A stretch of DNA of 64,000 bases, from the NCBI GenBank assembly GCA_033239005.1, contig BSQZ01000099.1, forward strand, positions 999,501 to 1,063,500, in the 5' to 3' direction. The notes under the pieces were generated by a model, which made no database searches, was not told where the DNA came from, and saw only the letters and a program-made list of their open reading frames with translations. This document shows, piece after piece, positions 10,264-18,842 of the stretch (within the stretch, counting starts at the first letter, position 1; each line of letters opens with the position of its first letter). This stretch comes from Lamellibrachia satsuma (taxonomy: Eukaryota; Annelida; Polychaeta; Sabellida; Siboglinidae). The position numbers and the translations under genes are program-made.

Positions 10264-11366
10264 TTCTCGAATGAAGTGTCGCCATACGCGTTGCTGGTCT
10301 TTATAGTGGAGTGGACGAGTGCCCCGGCGTCGATCCAGCTGTTGTGTGTGGAGGGATAGCCGAACCATTTCACCAAAGCCTCCTTGCGTCCGTCCTTCGT
10401 AAGGCGTTGCAGTACCTCTTCGAAGCGGTACACCTTATCGACGGGTACCGACACCTTCTGCAGCTCCGGTTCGTAGAAGGTGCCGTCCAGCACTTCGCCG
10501 AGATCGTCCCGCATGCGGTACACGGGTGGAGCGGATGGATGAACCTCGAGCACCGTGAAGATCTCTTCGCTCCAGTTCGGCTCGTAGCCCTTTTCGAACT
10601 TGCCTTTGTACTTGCTGATGCGCACGCGATCCGCCACGTGCAACTTGGGCACTCCCTTACCGTCGTGGCCGTACAGGAGTTGCCACATCTTTTCTTGATT
10701 TTTGTGATTCACCTGTGACGGTGCCATGCCGATGCTGTCGTGGGGGGTGTTGTTATACGATCGTATCATGTCCGGAAGGACGTCGACGTAACGCCACGTC
10801 TGGTATTCCGTGAAGTATCGGCGCATGCGCGTCATCAACGTTTTGTTGAATCGTTCCACGACGCTCGCCTTCGTCTCCGCGTTGTGCGTGGAGAAGTGAC
10901 GGATGCCGTAACGACGCAATAGAGCCTGAACTGATTTGTTCAGAAATTCTGTGCCTTGATCCGTCTGCAGCGTATGTGGCCAAACGTCGACGAACGTGGT
11001 TTGCAGCGCCGCAGTCAATGACGCCGCGGACTTGTTCTTCATGGGAACACACCGGGCCACTTTCGAGAAGACGTCGATCGTCGTGAGGAGAAAGGTCATA
11101 CCTTCGTTGTGGCGTTTAAACTTCGTCAAGTCTACGAGATCGGCCTGCCACTGTTGATGCATACCACCCACGATGACGCATCGTCTCTTGAAATGGCGTC
11201 TCGCTGGTTTGTGTAAGGTGTAGGCGTCCTGTTCCGACAACCATTGTTCGACGATTTTCCGCGGCATGCGCGTGACGCGGCGCAAGGCGCCAACCCCTCC
11301 ATAACTGCCTACCCTCCGTGGATCGAAGTAGACCGTCCTCATGGGTTGTTCTCTCCTCCGTACCAT
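10260..11366 (-). CDS. retroviral-type integrase with chromodomain (P1)
   Basis: 368 aa from the conserved start at 11366 (VYFDPRRVGSYGG follows); the ORF extension to 11510 belongs to the next gene's region. DDE core: Asp in QWQADLVDL, Asp in LQTDQGTEF, Glu in VVERFNKTL. The C-terminus holds a chromodomain-like segment (YRFEEVLQRL, then EALVKWFGYPSTHNSW). It should catalyse insertion with 6-bp duplications. Intact here although the element is deleted elsewhere, so P1 might be integrated by its own enzyme. Confidence 0.9.
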   Translation of the reverse strand: MVRRREQPMRTVYFDPRRVGSYGGVGALRRVTRMPRKIVEQWLSEQDAYTLHKPARRHFKRRCVIVGGMHQQWQADLVDLTKFKRHNEGMTFLLTTIDVFSKVARCVPMKNKSAASLTAALQTTFVDVWPHTLQTDQGTEFLNKSVQALLRRYGIRHFSTHNAETKASVVERFNKTLMTRMRRYFTEYQTWRYVDVLPDMIRSYNNTPHDSIGMAPSQVNHKNQEKMWQLLYGHDGKGVPKLHVADRVRISKYKGKFEKGYEPNWSEEIFTVLEVHPSAPPVYRMRDDLGEVLDGTFYEPELQKVSVPVDKVYRFEEVLQRLTKDGRKEALVKWFGYPSTHNSWIDAGALVHSTIKTSNAYGDTSFEK

Positions 11367-11368
11367 AA

Positions 11369-11527
11369 TTAAAAGAGGAGGTCGGACGCGTTGACGGGGT
11401 CGGTGACCTTGAGTCCGGGGCACAGATGCTGACGAATGACGAGGAGAGCGCCGACGTATAGTAGGACGCACGCTATCGCAGTAACAACGCAAGCGGTAGA
11501 GCAACAACATTCTAGTAGCGAAACCAT
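11369..11527 (-). CDS. tiny membrane protein A (52 aa, P1)
   Basis: Starts MVSLLECCCSTACVV; one hydrophobic helix (VVTAIACVLLYVGALLVI) and a polar tail ending SDLLF. The stop lies two bases before the integrase start. Homologues of 51 and 53 aa sit in the same place in P2 and P3 with conserved RQ, the tail and the LLF end, which argues that it is a real gene. Function unknown; a viroporin-like role is only a guess. Confidence 0.6.
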   Translation of the reverse strand: MVSLLECCCSTACVVTAIACVLLYVGALLVIRQHLCPGLKVTDPVNASDLLF

Positions 11528-11673
11528 AGTCTGAACAACGTCTGTTGCATGAGACTTTGGGCTATGCCGTGAGCGATCAAGTAAAGTCCACTAACGAATA
11601 TCGCAGCGACGATGGAACGGTACGTGTCCTGTGGATCCGTTGACATGACGAACACTGTGTCACGGACACGCAT
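11512..11673 (-). CDS. tiny membrane protein B (53 aa, P1)
   Basis: Starts MRVRDTVFVMSTDPQDTYRS, then one hydrophobic segment (IVAAIFVSGLYLIAHGIA) and MQQTLFRLW near the end. It overlaps the start of membrane protein A by 16 bases. P2 and P3 have two tandem, diverged copies. Function unknown. Confidence 0.55.
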   Translation of the reverse strand: MRVRDTVFVMSTDPQDTYRSIVAAIFVSGLYLIAHGIAQSLMQQTLFRLWFRY

Positions 11674-11682
11674 CGCGCCACC

Positions 11683-12474
11683 TTATATGTCGTCCCAACC
11701 GGCCAATGACGACAAAGCCTTGCGTTTTTCAGGGGGTGGGGTGGGCATGGAATGTTCCATTCGACGACGATGCTGACGAGTGAGGGGTGTCCAACTTAAC
11801 GATCTTCGTGCACTACCGACAGCACGAGGAGTAGCGGAAGTCGATCGGCGAGGGGGAGTGACCGTCGTCGCCTGTCGTATGTAGGCTTTCCTGGCAGCGT
11901 TACCGACCAACTCCATGGACAGGTTGATGGTGCGGAGTTGTCGTGCGAATGGCTGCCACCCCGTCGGATCGGACTTTCTCTTACGCAACAGATCGTTGAC
12001 GAGATCCACCACGTTACTTCCGACCACCGGCTCGCCCTCGTGTATAAGTTCACCGCGAGCGGTCCACGCGACATTTCTCTTCAGATGTTCCATCAAACGT
12101 CGGGCTTTGGCGTGCATGGTCTTGGGAACGGTGTCCAAGACGGTGGCCTCTATTCCGCTACCGGGAACGCGTACTGCATCCTCCGACTCCGACCCCGGCT
12201 CCGCCCTCGACCCCGTCACCGACTCGTTCACCGTGAGCACGCGTACCGGTTCCTTGGCCTGTTTGTCGACCAAGACGTTGTACCGCTGCAACACCTGATT
12301 ATACAGTGTCACCTTGGTCCCGTCGTCTAGGTCCGTTCTGTCGAGGATGGTCTTCATATCGGCATCGAGGGCTTGCACCTTCTTACCTACGGTGTCGGTT
12401 GGGGGAGGTGGGGGTGAACGAAGCGTGTCCAACAGTCGAGGGTCTACCAAGGCCATCTTGCGTGCGTGTTCCAT
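11683..12474 (-). CDS. conserved Polinton protein, 263 aa (P1)
   Basis: Start at MEHARKMALVDPRLLD (12474), matching P2 and P3; the ORF extension to 12531 is junction sequence. Pro-rich turn, then a helical segment (VQALDADMKTILDRTDLDD, LYNQVLQRYNVLVD), a central VPKTMHAKARRLMEHLK and a C-terminal basic region (ATPRAVGSARRSLSW). Found in many invertebrate Polintons without known function; position among virion genes suggests a structural or assembly role. Confidence 0.65.
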   Translation of the reverse strand: MEHARKMALVDPRLLDTLRSPPPPPTDTVGKKVQALDADMKTILDRTDLDDGTKVTLYNQVLQRYNVLVDKQAKEPVRVLTVNESVTGSRAEPGSESEDAVRVPGSGIEATVLDTVPKTMHAKARRLMEHLKRNVAWTARGELIHEGEPVVGSNVVDLVNDLLRKRKSDPTGWQPFARQLRTINLSMELVGNAARKAYIRQATTVTPPRRSTSATPRAVGSARRSLSWTPLTRQHRRRMEHSMPTPPPEKRKALSSLAGWDDI

Positions 12475-12553
12475 GTATCTACTCGTCGGCCGCTCCTTTC
12501 GGAACAGGGATAGAAAGACCGAACTGACCACCGTTGTTGTGCGTTCGCACGTT
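12475..12553. other. deletion junction in P1
   Basis: Left of here P1 matches P2 up to about 34256; right of here it matches P2 from about 38135. About 3.9 kb (small basic gene, ATPase, polymerase core) is missing. About 65 bases at the junction match neither side clearly, as filler DNA or a diverged end of the small basic gene. Confidence 0.8.
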
Positions 12554-14425
12554 GGAAGCCACGCTGACGCTCAGCGGGACGTGACGTGCAACCCAGTGAA
12601 CCTGGTCACTGTCCGACGGAAGTTGTTCGGTGTCGAACCAACACTCGAAGTCAAAGGTGGCTCGGTACGGATAGTAACGCAACGCTTCGGCCACTCGGAT
12701 GTTCTCGTCGTCCAGCCGTTCGAACACCGATGGAGTCGAATGATACACGCCGCCGGGATAGACTCGACGCACACCTCCCGTACACGTGCTCTCGTGTCTA
12801 CGCAACGTCCATGCATCTTTCCACAACGCGTCACCGCACTTCCGACATCTATACGAGTGACAGTATTTGCGTACATCCTGGATGAAGGAAAAATGCGTCT
12901 CGTGAAGATTGAGGTAGAGTGTGTCAGGGTACTTACATATCGATCGACGGATGAGTTCGGCAGTTGTCGATCCATCCTCTTGATCCTCTCCATCCGGTTT
13001 TACGAGACTGTATACGCACACGTTCGTTTGGAACGTGGCCTCTACACGATAGAGGTCATCCATCGTGACCCCGGCAAATTCTTCCATGGGTACTCCGTTT
13101 TGGTTGTATGCCTCGTACAGCATCTTCACCGCTGGTTCCAATCGACGTATGTCACATCCTCGATGCAAGGGCCATACATCGGAACAGACACAGGTTATCG
13201 TTGTACCTCTTGGAATGGATGGGTTCCTTTTCCAGACCGATGACGGCTTTGTTCCTCTTGATGTACACTGGCAGGGCGATCATTCCTACGCATCCTATGG
13301 GATGATCGATGATGCGGTTGACGAAAAATGTGACATTGGTCACGAGTTCGCACACCCACGCAGAATCCGGTCTTTGATTGATGGCCCATTGCAGGATGTC
13401 GGTTTCTCGGATGCGTTCGAGAAAGTCATCAAAGTCCTTGCTGTTGGTGACGAGACTGGGCTCGTCCAGGTATCGTCCACAGCAGTTGCACGAGGAATGA
13501 TAGTACTTGTATCGACCCGTGTTCTTGTTCCTCAGAATGAACCCGTAACTGCGATTAACCTTGAAGGCCTTGGTCTGTTCCTGGAACATGCGCTTCAGAG
13601 GGGTCTCTAGGACGGTCGTGTCTAATGTTGTTAATCTGTAATCGTACCTACATTGGAGAGGTCCTCTCATTACACGTGTCCGTATCGTTCGCCAGTGCGC
13701 TCGAACGACATCTAGCAGTTCCGTGGACAGGGTGTCGTCGAAGGGGAGTCGATCAGGTGGATCTAGGGGGTTTTCGGGGGTAACGAGTGGATGGTGGGGT
13801 GTGGTGTCTTCTCTGTTTGATCTCTTCGGCCATTCTTGACGACGTCGGTACACGTTGTTCCTGCGTGTCTGGTCAGGGCGTCGCGTCTATTGTAATTCTT
13901 TCCGCATTTCGCACAAGTGTAGACTGCGGTCTTTTTTGCACTACTGCTACTGCTACTGAGGAGTCGATCAGGTGGATCTAGGGGGTCTTCATGGGTAACG
14001 AGTGGATGGTGGGGTGTGGTGTCTTCTCTGTTTGATCTCTTCGGTCTTGGTGGCTTCTTGACGACGACGACGACGCCGCCGGTACACGTTGTTCGTGCGT
14101 GTCTGGTCAGGGTGTCGCGTCTACTGAAATTCTTTCCGCATTTCGCACAAGTGTAGACTGCGGTCTTTTTTGTACTACTGCTACTGCTAAGACGACATAC
14201 GGATATCACATGATGCTGCAGGTCGTCCCATCTCCCAAACGTTGCATCGCATTTACACGTATATTTCGTTCTCTTGGCGTGGTCACTAGGTGGCACCACT
14301 GCTGGTACCGTTACCGCATTCGAGTGTTCGTTAACTGCCGGTGTGGAATGGCTCGCTAGGTGCTGTTGTAGCTCTGCATACGTATCGAATGTCACTCCGC
14401 AGTGACGACATAGATGACGTTTCAT
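12479..14425 (-). pseudogene. DNA polymerase B, N-terminal part only (P1)
   Basis: Keeps the zinc-finger and OTU-like N-terminal half through the first exonuclease motif (FDFECWFDTE), then ends at the deletion junction. All palm motifs are gone. Frames 13763-14425, 13152-13853 and 12479-13168 are joined by frameshifts near 13840 and 13165. The third zinc finger plus its Pro/His-rich linker is tandemly duplicated (about 13750-13965 and 13970-14190). The OTU-like Cys motif DNLCLFR is present near 13180. It cannot polymerise DNA. Confidence 0.85.
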
Positions 14426-14650
14426 GATGCTGTACGCGTCTACAACTGACAGACCGCAGCTCTTAGTACATATATATAGTGCGTGTGGCGGTGGTGGTGG
14501 TGGTGTAGTAACTAAGGTGTGTTCCTATGCTAATGGCTACTGTGTCCACTATCGATGGCTACGGGTTCTCTTTCAACTAGGTAACACCACTGACAACACG
14601 TATCAATCATTGCATGACTTTTTTTTATTACATATACTTTGGTATGTCAT

Positions 14651-14658
<8 letters not shown>

Positions 14659-14738
<80 letters not shown>
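14659..14738. repeat. (TA)n microsatellite
   Basis: About 80 bases of TA between polymerase and accessory exons of P1. Confidence 0.97.
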
Positions 14739-14745
<7 letters not shown>

Positions 14746-14939
14746 CACGGATAGACTTATATAAACACTGTGCTGACATGATGGTTTGTGGGATTGTTAC
14801 ATCCTCGCCAGTGACCCTAGCTTACATCGACACGCCAGTGGTTAGTTTATTGATGATTAACTTGTGGGCTGTTATACCGCGACAGAGGTTACGTACAATG
14901 ACGATGATGAGGTATTATGATGATGAGGTATTATATATA

Positions 14940-14940
<1 letters not shown>

Positions 14941-15015
<75 letters not shown>
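14941..15015. repeat. (TA)n microsatellite
   Basis: About 75 bases of TA, in the same relative place as the array at 40261-40358 in P2. Confidence 0.97.
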
Positions 15016-15017
<2 letters not shown>

Positions 15018-15150
15018 CAATGACTCTGTCATACAATAAGACTAAATTAAATATCTATGTCATACAATAAGAGAGTACATAACATAACATTCTACAGCTA
15101 ACAAATAAATTACTGTGATTTATAATGCTTTCCGTTGTAAACGGTGAATA

Positions 15151-15264
15151 TTAATAAGCGTGTGATTCGACCATAAAATCAATAATGATGTTGACTAATC
15201 GTCGCAGTTCGCGTCTCCGCATTGCTGCCGGTGCTACGGGTGCTTCATCATACCCTTCCTCGTC
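15151..15264 (-). CDS. alternative terminal exon b of the X/Y locus (P1)
   Basis: Acceptor TTATGTAG at 15265-15272, then 37 phase-0 codons beginning DEEGYDEAPVAPAAMRRREL and ending in a stop at 15151. No ATG start makes sense, so it must be a spliced exon. It is a paralogue of exon a next door and of three exons in P2; shared features are DEAPV, an Arg-rich stretch and a hydrophobic helix (INIIIDFM-like). Too short for automatic ORF calling. Confidence 0.55.
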   Translation of the reverse strand, partial: DEEGYDEAPVAPAAMRRRELRRLVNIIIDFMVESHAY

Positions 15265-15278
15265 CTACATAACAATAA

Positions 15279-15380
15279 CTACTGTTCATCGTGTGTCGTA
15301 ATCATGTACTCTAGTATTATCTCCACTAATTCTCGACCTGCACGCCTACGCGCTTCTGTCGGTAGCACAGGCGCTTCATC
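15279..15380 (-). CDS. alternative terminal exon a of the X/Y locus (P1)
   Basis: Preceded by a strong pyrimidine tract and acceptor (TTTGCTTTAG). Encodes 33 residues from DEAPVLPTEARRRAGREL to a stop at 15279, phase 0. Its counterpart in P2 at 40684-40788 ends in the same HDEQ-stop. Conservation of acceptor, frame and stop between two diverged elements supports a real exon. Confidence 0.6.
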   Translation of the reverse strand, partial: DEAPVLPTEARRRAGRELVEIILEYMITTHDEQ

Positions 15381-15527
15381 CTAAAGCAAACAAAATAAAA
15401 GATACTAAGTTACATTACTCATACTACTGTTCCTCTACAGTGGGTATAATGTTCAAATACTACTACTAATGTTCAACAACTACTATCTACTAATGTTCCA
15501 CTACTAATGTTCCACCACCAATTACGG

Positions 15528-16241
15528 TTAACGTCGCAGGATCATGCGTGCCTGTGAATTCATAACTTCCCGCCATTCTGACGACTGCATGGTTGCAATT
15601 GTCGCATCACATACGCGTTCTGTTATAACGTCTACGGATTGCGACGATCGACGCCATTGGTTCACGATCATATTGGCCATGACCTCTTCTAGCACTATAT
15701 GACACACCTTGTCATTCATCTGGTCCTCCTCCGCATCCTCCGTATCCTCGTCGTCGTCCTGTGTCGACGACTCCGCCTGTTTGGCGCATTGATCCAGCTT
15801 CTCGTCCTTTGTCGACGGCTCGGCTTGCTTGGTGCATTGATCGGGTATGTGCACGACACCCCCGTCTGGCTTCAGCACCACCGTCTCGTCTGGAAATACG
15901 TACAGGGTTGGGGGTGTCGTCACCTCTTTCTCAATTGTCGGCAGTGGCGACGCCGGACTAAACTCGAAGCTGGCGTCTTCAGCCTCGGCTTCTTTCGCAT
16001 CGTCTTCTTCTTCATCATCTTCTTCATCATCAGAATCATAGAGAGGCCCCCACGGCATTTCCTGCATTTGTGGTATCGAATCCCAGTCGTCATGGGTTGA
16101 TGTGGATGTTGGTGGTGTTGTTGTCGCTTCCCCTCGTCGTCTCTTCGCCTCCTTCTCCTCCGACTCCTTCTCCTCCGCGTCCGCCTCGTACATCGCCGAT
16201 ACCTGACGTTTGTACGCCCTCTGCAGTTGCGTCAGACCATT
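15528..16241 (-). CDS. exon Y of the X/Y locus (P1)
   Basis: Starts after acceptor CAATAG at 16242; phase 0, 237 residues plus stop. Begins NGLTQLQRAYKRQVSAMY, then a very acidic Glu/Lys tract, a repeated QCAKQAE(P/S)ST segment, and a C-terminal helical region (VLEEVMANMIVNQW, VDVITERVCDATIATM). The internal ATG at 16193 gives the shorter ORF, but P2's exon has no ATG there, so splicing from the X first exon (donor at 16669) is the better model: 55 + 237 = 292 aa. Function unknown; acidic tracts suit a regulator. Confidence 0.65.
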   Translation of the reverse strand, partial: NGLTQLQRAYKRQVSAMYEADAEEKESEEKEAKRRRGEATTTPPTSTSTHDDWDSIPQMQEMPWGPLYDSDDEEDDEEEDDAKEAEAEDASFEFSPASPLPTIEKEVTTPPTLYVFPDETVVLKPDGGVVHIPDQCTKQAEPSTKDEKLDQCAKQAESSTQDDDEDTEDAEEDQMNDKVCHIVLEEVMANMIVNQWRRSSQSVDVITERVCDATIATMQSSEWREVMNSQARMILRR

Positions 16242-16281
16242 CTATTGAACAGAACTACTAATTACATTGCTAGTATGATCA

Positions 16282-16283
<2 letters not shown>

Positions 16284-16345
<62 letters not shown>
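16284..16345. repeat. (TA)n microsatellite in the X/Y intron
   Basis: About 62 bases of TA between the end of X and the Y acceptor, so inside the predicted 427-bp intron. Confidence 0.95.
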
Positions 16346-16348
<3 letters not shown>

Positions 16349-16362
16349 GCACATAGTTCTCA

Positions 16363-16833
16363 TTACTCGTCCGTAGCATCCTGTATATCTGTGCATCGTT
16401 CTGCTAGAGTCTTTTTAACCAACTCTGCCACATCGTGGCGCCACGTCATGTTGGTACACCTTGAGGTGACCTCTATAGATAGCCACCGCAAGACGTGCAT
16501 GACCAAGCTGGACGATGGTACGTAATGCTCCTTGTCGTCCTTTAAATTAAGTATGCGGTTCACCTCGTCACAGGCATACTGGACGCTGGCGACCTCTAGT
16601 GCTTTAAAAAAGTTATTTTCGATCGCCATGGCTTCGGATCGATCACGTATCCTATCTAGACCACTCACCATAGCCTCCATGTCGTCGCTACTACTACTAC
16701 TACTACTACTTATATATATGACGTCACTATTCTCCCTTTCGTCATCTGTTATCATGATGAGGGATGGCGGTGAACAACTTTCCACCGAGGAGGAAAATAG
16801 TATTTCGGAACTATTATTACGTAACCATTCCAT
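16363..16833 (-). CDS. accessory protein X, SIM-bearing (P1)
   Basis: 156 aa unspliced. The first 55 codons form the shared exon: MEWLRNNSSEILF, then two SUMO-interaction-like cores followed by acid/Ser (LIMITDDE, residues 25-32; VIYISSSS, 38-45). A strong donor (ATG|GTGAGT, intron from 16668) at codon 55 allows phase-0 joining to Y. Read-through gives the helical X domain (YACDEVNRIL, VMHVLRWLSIEV). Neighbours RPA-like (upstream) and Y (downstream). The SIM reading is inferred from motif shape and its repetition in all X copies. Confidence 0.65.
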   Translation of the reverse strand: MEWLRNNSSEILFSSSVESCSPPSLIMITDDERENSDVIYISSSSSSSSDDMEAMVSGLDRIRDRSEAMAIENNFFKALEVASVQYACDEVNRILNLKDDKEHYVPSSSLVMHVLRWLSIEVTSRCTNMTWRHDVAELVKKTLAERCTDIQDATDE

Positions 16834-16926
16834 TACCTTCTCTCTTCCGTTCCTGACGCTGACGACGTCACTGCTTGTAGCAGAGGCAGCGGCGACGTCG
16901 GCATCATCATCCTGTCAACAACAGAG

Positions 16927-17396
16927 TTACACGGCCATTACTTCCAGGTCTGACACTGTGTAATTGACATACTGTCCCGCTACGCGCTTCCTAACGGTCG
17001 CCATGACACGAGCCCCCCGCAACATATAAAGTGCCTCGTACCGCTCGGTGTCTGACGTCATGTTCATGTAAGCGTTAGCCGTAAATCCCAACACACTAAC
17101 TGCCTTTTCGTTAAACAACGTTGCCCACACTTCACTCCCAATGGCATCCTGTAGGAGGATACGCAGACAGAATCGATAGGTTGGAACCCGCTGCTATCGA
17201 TGAATCGGACACGCGTAGCCATTCTTTTCGGGAACCACACGTTTGGCACACTGTCCGCATGATGGATATACAATATGTTTCTCTTGCGTGGTACATTGTA
17301 CTATAGTTAACGGACGTGTAAATCTATAATTTCCGTTACTTACTCAAGACGTGTAATCGTCATCTCATCGGCGTTGTACTGCTGTGCTGCTGCCAT
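16927..17396 (-). pseudogene. RPA70 DBD-C-like ssDNA-binding protein (P1), broken
   Basis: Homologous to the intact gene at 42519-42992. Zinc-ribbon residues CGQC and CPIH are visible, but a TAG at 17194-17196 replaces the Trp after CPIHR and the frame is lost near 17343, after the first 18 codons. The last open part (16927-17130) keeps WATLF and the LGFTAN segment. The sequence at the early break (GAGTAAGTAA) also resembles a splice donor, so an intron is possible there, but the internal stop remains. Confidence 0.7.
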
Positions 17397-17467
17397 TCTT
17401 TCATTAATGCTGGTGCTGGTGCTAGGCGATCGGAAAGCGAGTGTGTGTCTGGTTAACTGCCAGCCAC

Positions 17468-17475
17468 TTTATATA
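17468..17475 (-). promoter_or_regulatory. TATA box of the RPA-like gene (P1)
   Basis: Minus-strand TATATAAA about 75 bases upstream of the start at 17396; the same box stands upstream of the P2 gene (43079-43086). Confidence 0.55.
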
Positions 17476-17535
17476 GGCCTGCTACTGCCTGTGGCGCGCA
17501 ATCTTATCGTGCCCCTTGGTCGCGCGCGTGATGCG

Positions 17536-18090
17536 CTATTGTGCGCCGGGTGTGTGCCAGTGCGGTGTACTTTGTCCGTCGGTCTTGTGATCGACTCGAG
17601 TTACGTCTGGCGTTAGTTTCACTGTGGGGGGATTATCATGTCTTCGTATGAACACGCGTACTTTCATAAGTATCTGTCCTAACATGTTCTGACCAGCTTG
17701 ACCACTGTAAGTCAGTGCACTCCAGTAGCCTTCCCGACTCTTTACCCATTCCTTCAATTCAGCTTTTCCTGTAGCTAACAGTCGTTTACGTAGGGTCGGG
17801 TCGCGAAATTTAACAGCCACTAACGCATACATTATAGAACATCTTTGTGTGTTCCAGTCAGCGCGTAAATGCGCTTTCTCTCGAATGCTCTTGCTTAGGT
17901 ATTTCGCCTGTGGACCCGTGTGAGTGGATAGCATTTTTTCAGCTGTGTGTATATCCCCATGATGCATGCATTTACGCCATTGGTACGCGCTTTCCACAGT
18001 ATTAAATTCTCTATTCCACACATGTATCGTGCACGCATAGAAATTGGACAGGTAATTCTTGCCGCCTTGGAACTGTACAGGACGGTTCAT
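17536..18090 (-). CDS. NADAR-domain protein (P1)
   Basis: 184 aa, YbiA/NADAR superfamily (former DUF1768). Family motifs in order: YLSNFYA (residues 14-20), TVESAYQWRK with the conserved Glu, RADW, MYALVAVKF, RDPTLRKRLLATG, WVKSREGYW, and GQNMLGQILMKVR near 150. NADAR enzymes hydrolyse N-glycosidic bonds in ADP-ribose-linked substrates; some remove ADP-ribose from guanine. Here it may reverse host ADP-ribosylation of nucleic acid or protein. The C-terminal 30 residues have no match in P2. Intact. Confidence 0.85.
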   Translation of the reverse strand: MNRPVQFQGGKNYLSNFYACTIHVWNREFNTVESAYQWRKCMHHGDIHTAEKMLSTHTGPQAKYLSKSIREKAHLRADWNTQRCSIMYALVAVKFRDPTLRKRLLATGKAELKEWVKSREGYWSALTYSGQAGQNMLGQILMKVRVFIRRHDNPPTVKLTPDVTRVDHKTDGQSTPHWHTPGAQ

Positions 18091-18369
18091 ACTGCCTTTA
18101 TGCCGTTAAAATGTACATTCACTGTATTAAATACACGCCGTTCTAGAGCTGTCTCAGTACTCATAACCCCCATTTTTTCCTTGCGTGATGGATGCCTGGT
18201 GTCGGTTAGTTGACAGCTGCAGGCCGCTTATCTTATTTTCTGATTACTGTGCTATTGTTCTGAGGGTTACGTCAGCTGTCTGGTTTATTTCTACCATGCT
18301 ATATAAACGAGCTGGGATCTTCGTGTCGTCATCTCAACCGCGCCGTTATTGCCTTCATACTCGAACATC
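18091..18369. promoter_or_regulatory. divergent NADAR/Z promoter (P1)
   Basis: 279 bases between two outward-facing genes. On the plus side TATATAAA at 18300-18307 lies about 63 bases before the Z start; on the minus side a TATTTAATA-like box near 18127-18136 faces NADAR. The block around ttttccttgcgtgatggatg and gtcggttagytgacag recurs at 43755-43800 and 49985-50030, so the element is conserved. Confidence 0.6.
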
Positions 18370-18462
18370 ATGCCTGCCGAAGTCGTAGCTCTGTTTAGCG
18401 ATCTCTTGGTCGTTATACAAGCCGTCGGGACGGCCATGTTTGAACTACTAGATCGTGCGTAA

Positions 18463-18530
<68 letters not shown>

Positions 18531-18748
18531 TTATTTATTCATTTATTTATTTATTATTCTTTACATAGCTCTACATAGCTCTACATTTTTAATAAATGTT
18601 CACTTTACATACTGTTCTATCGTTCCCTGTATACATGTCTCGCTAAATGTTCGTCGAGTCCAAGTTCCATATGCAGCGGCTTGCCTGACGATAACACCTA
18701 CCAGTTGATCGGTTTCATATTACATATATCTCTCGTTGCTTGGTTACG

Positions 18749-18842
<94 letters not shown>

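Larger units (their letters stand above)
14426..15150. other. P1 region between polymerase and accessory exons; no gene
   Basis: Contains a TATA-like core for the polymerase gene (minus-strand ACTATATATATG, about 14468-14479), a GGTGGT run, and two long TA arrays. Part of it (about 14760-14935) matches the same position in P2 (about 40060-40250). I see no ORF beyond Ile-Tyr artefacts. Confidence 0.6.

Noticed and set aside
11683..12531. N-terminal extension of the conserved 263-aa protein in P1
   Set aside because: The first 19 residues come from the deletion junction; P2 and P3 start at MEHAR.
14424..15017. 197-aa ORF with long Ile-Tyr runs (also 18736, 40107, 40193)
   Set aside because: Produced by reading through TA microsatellites.
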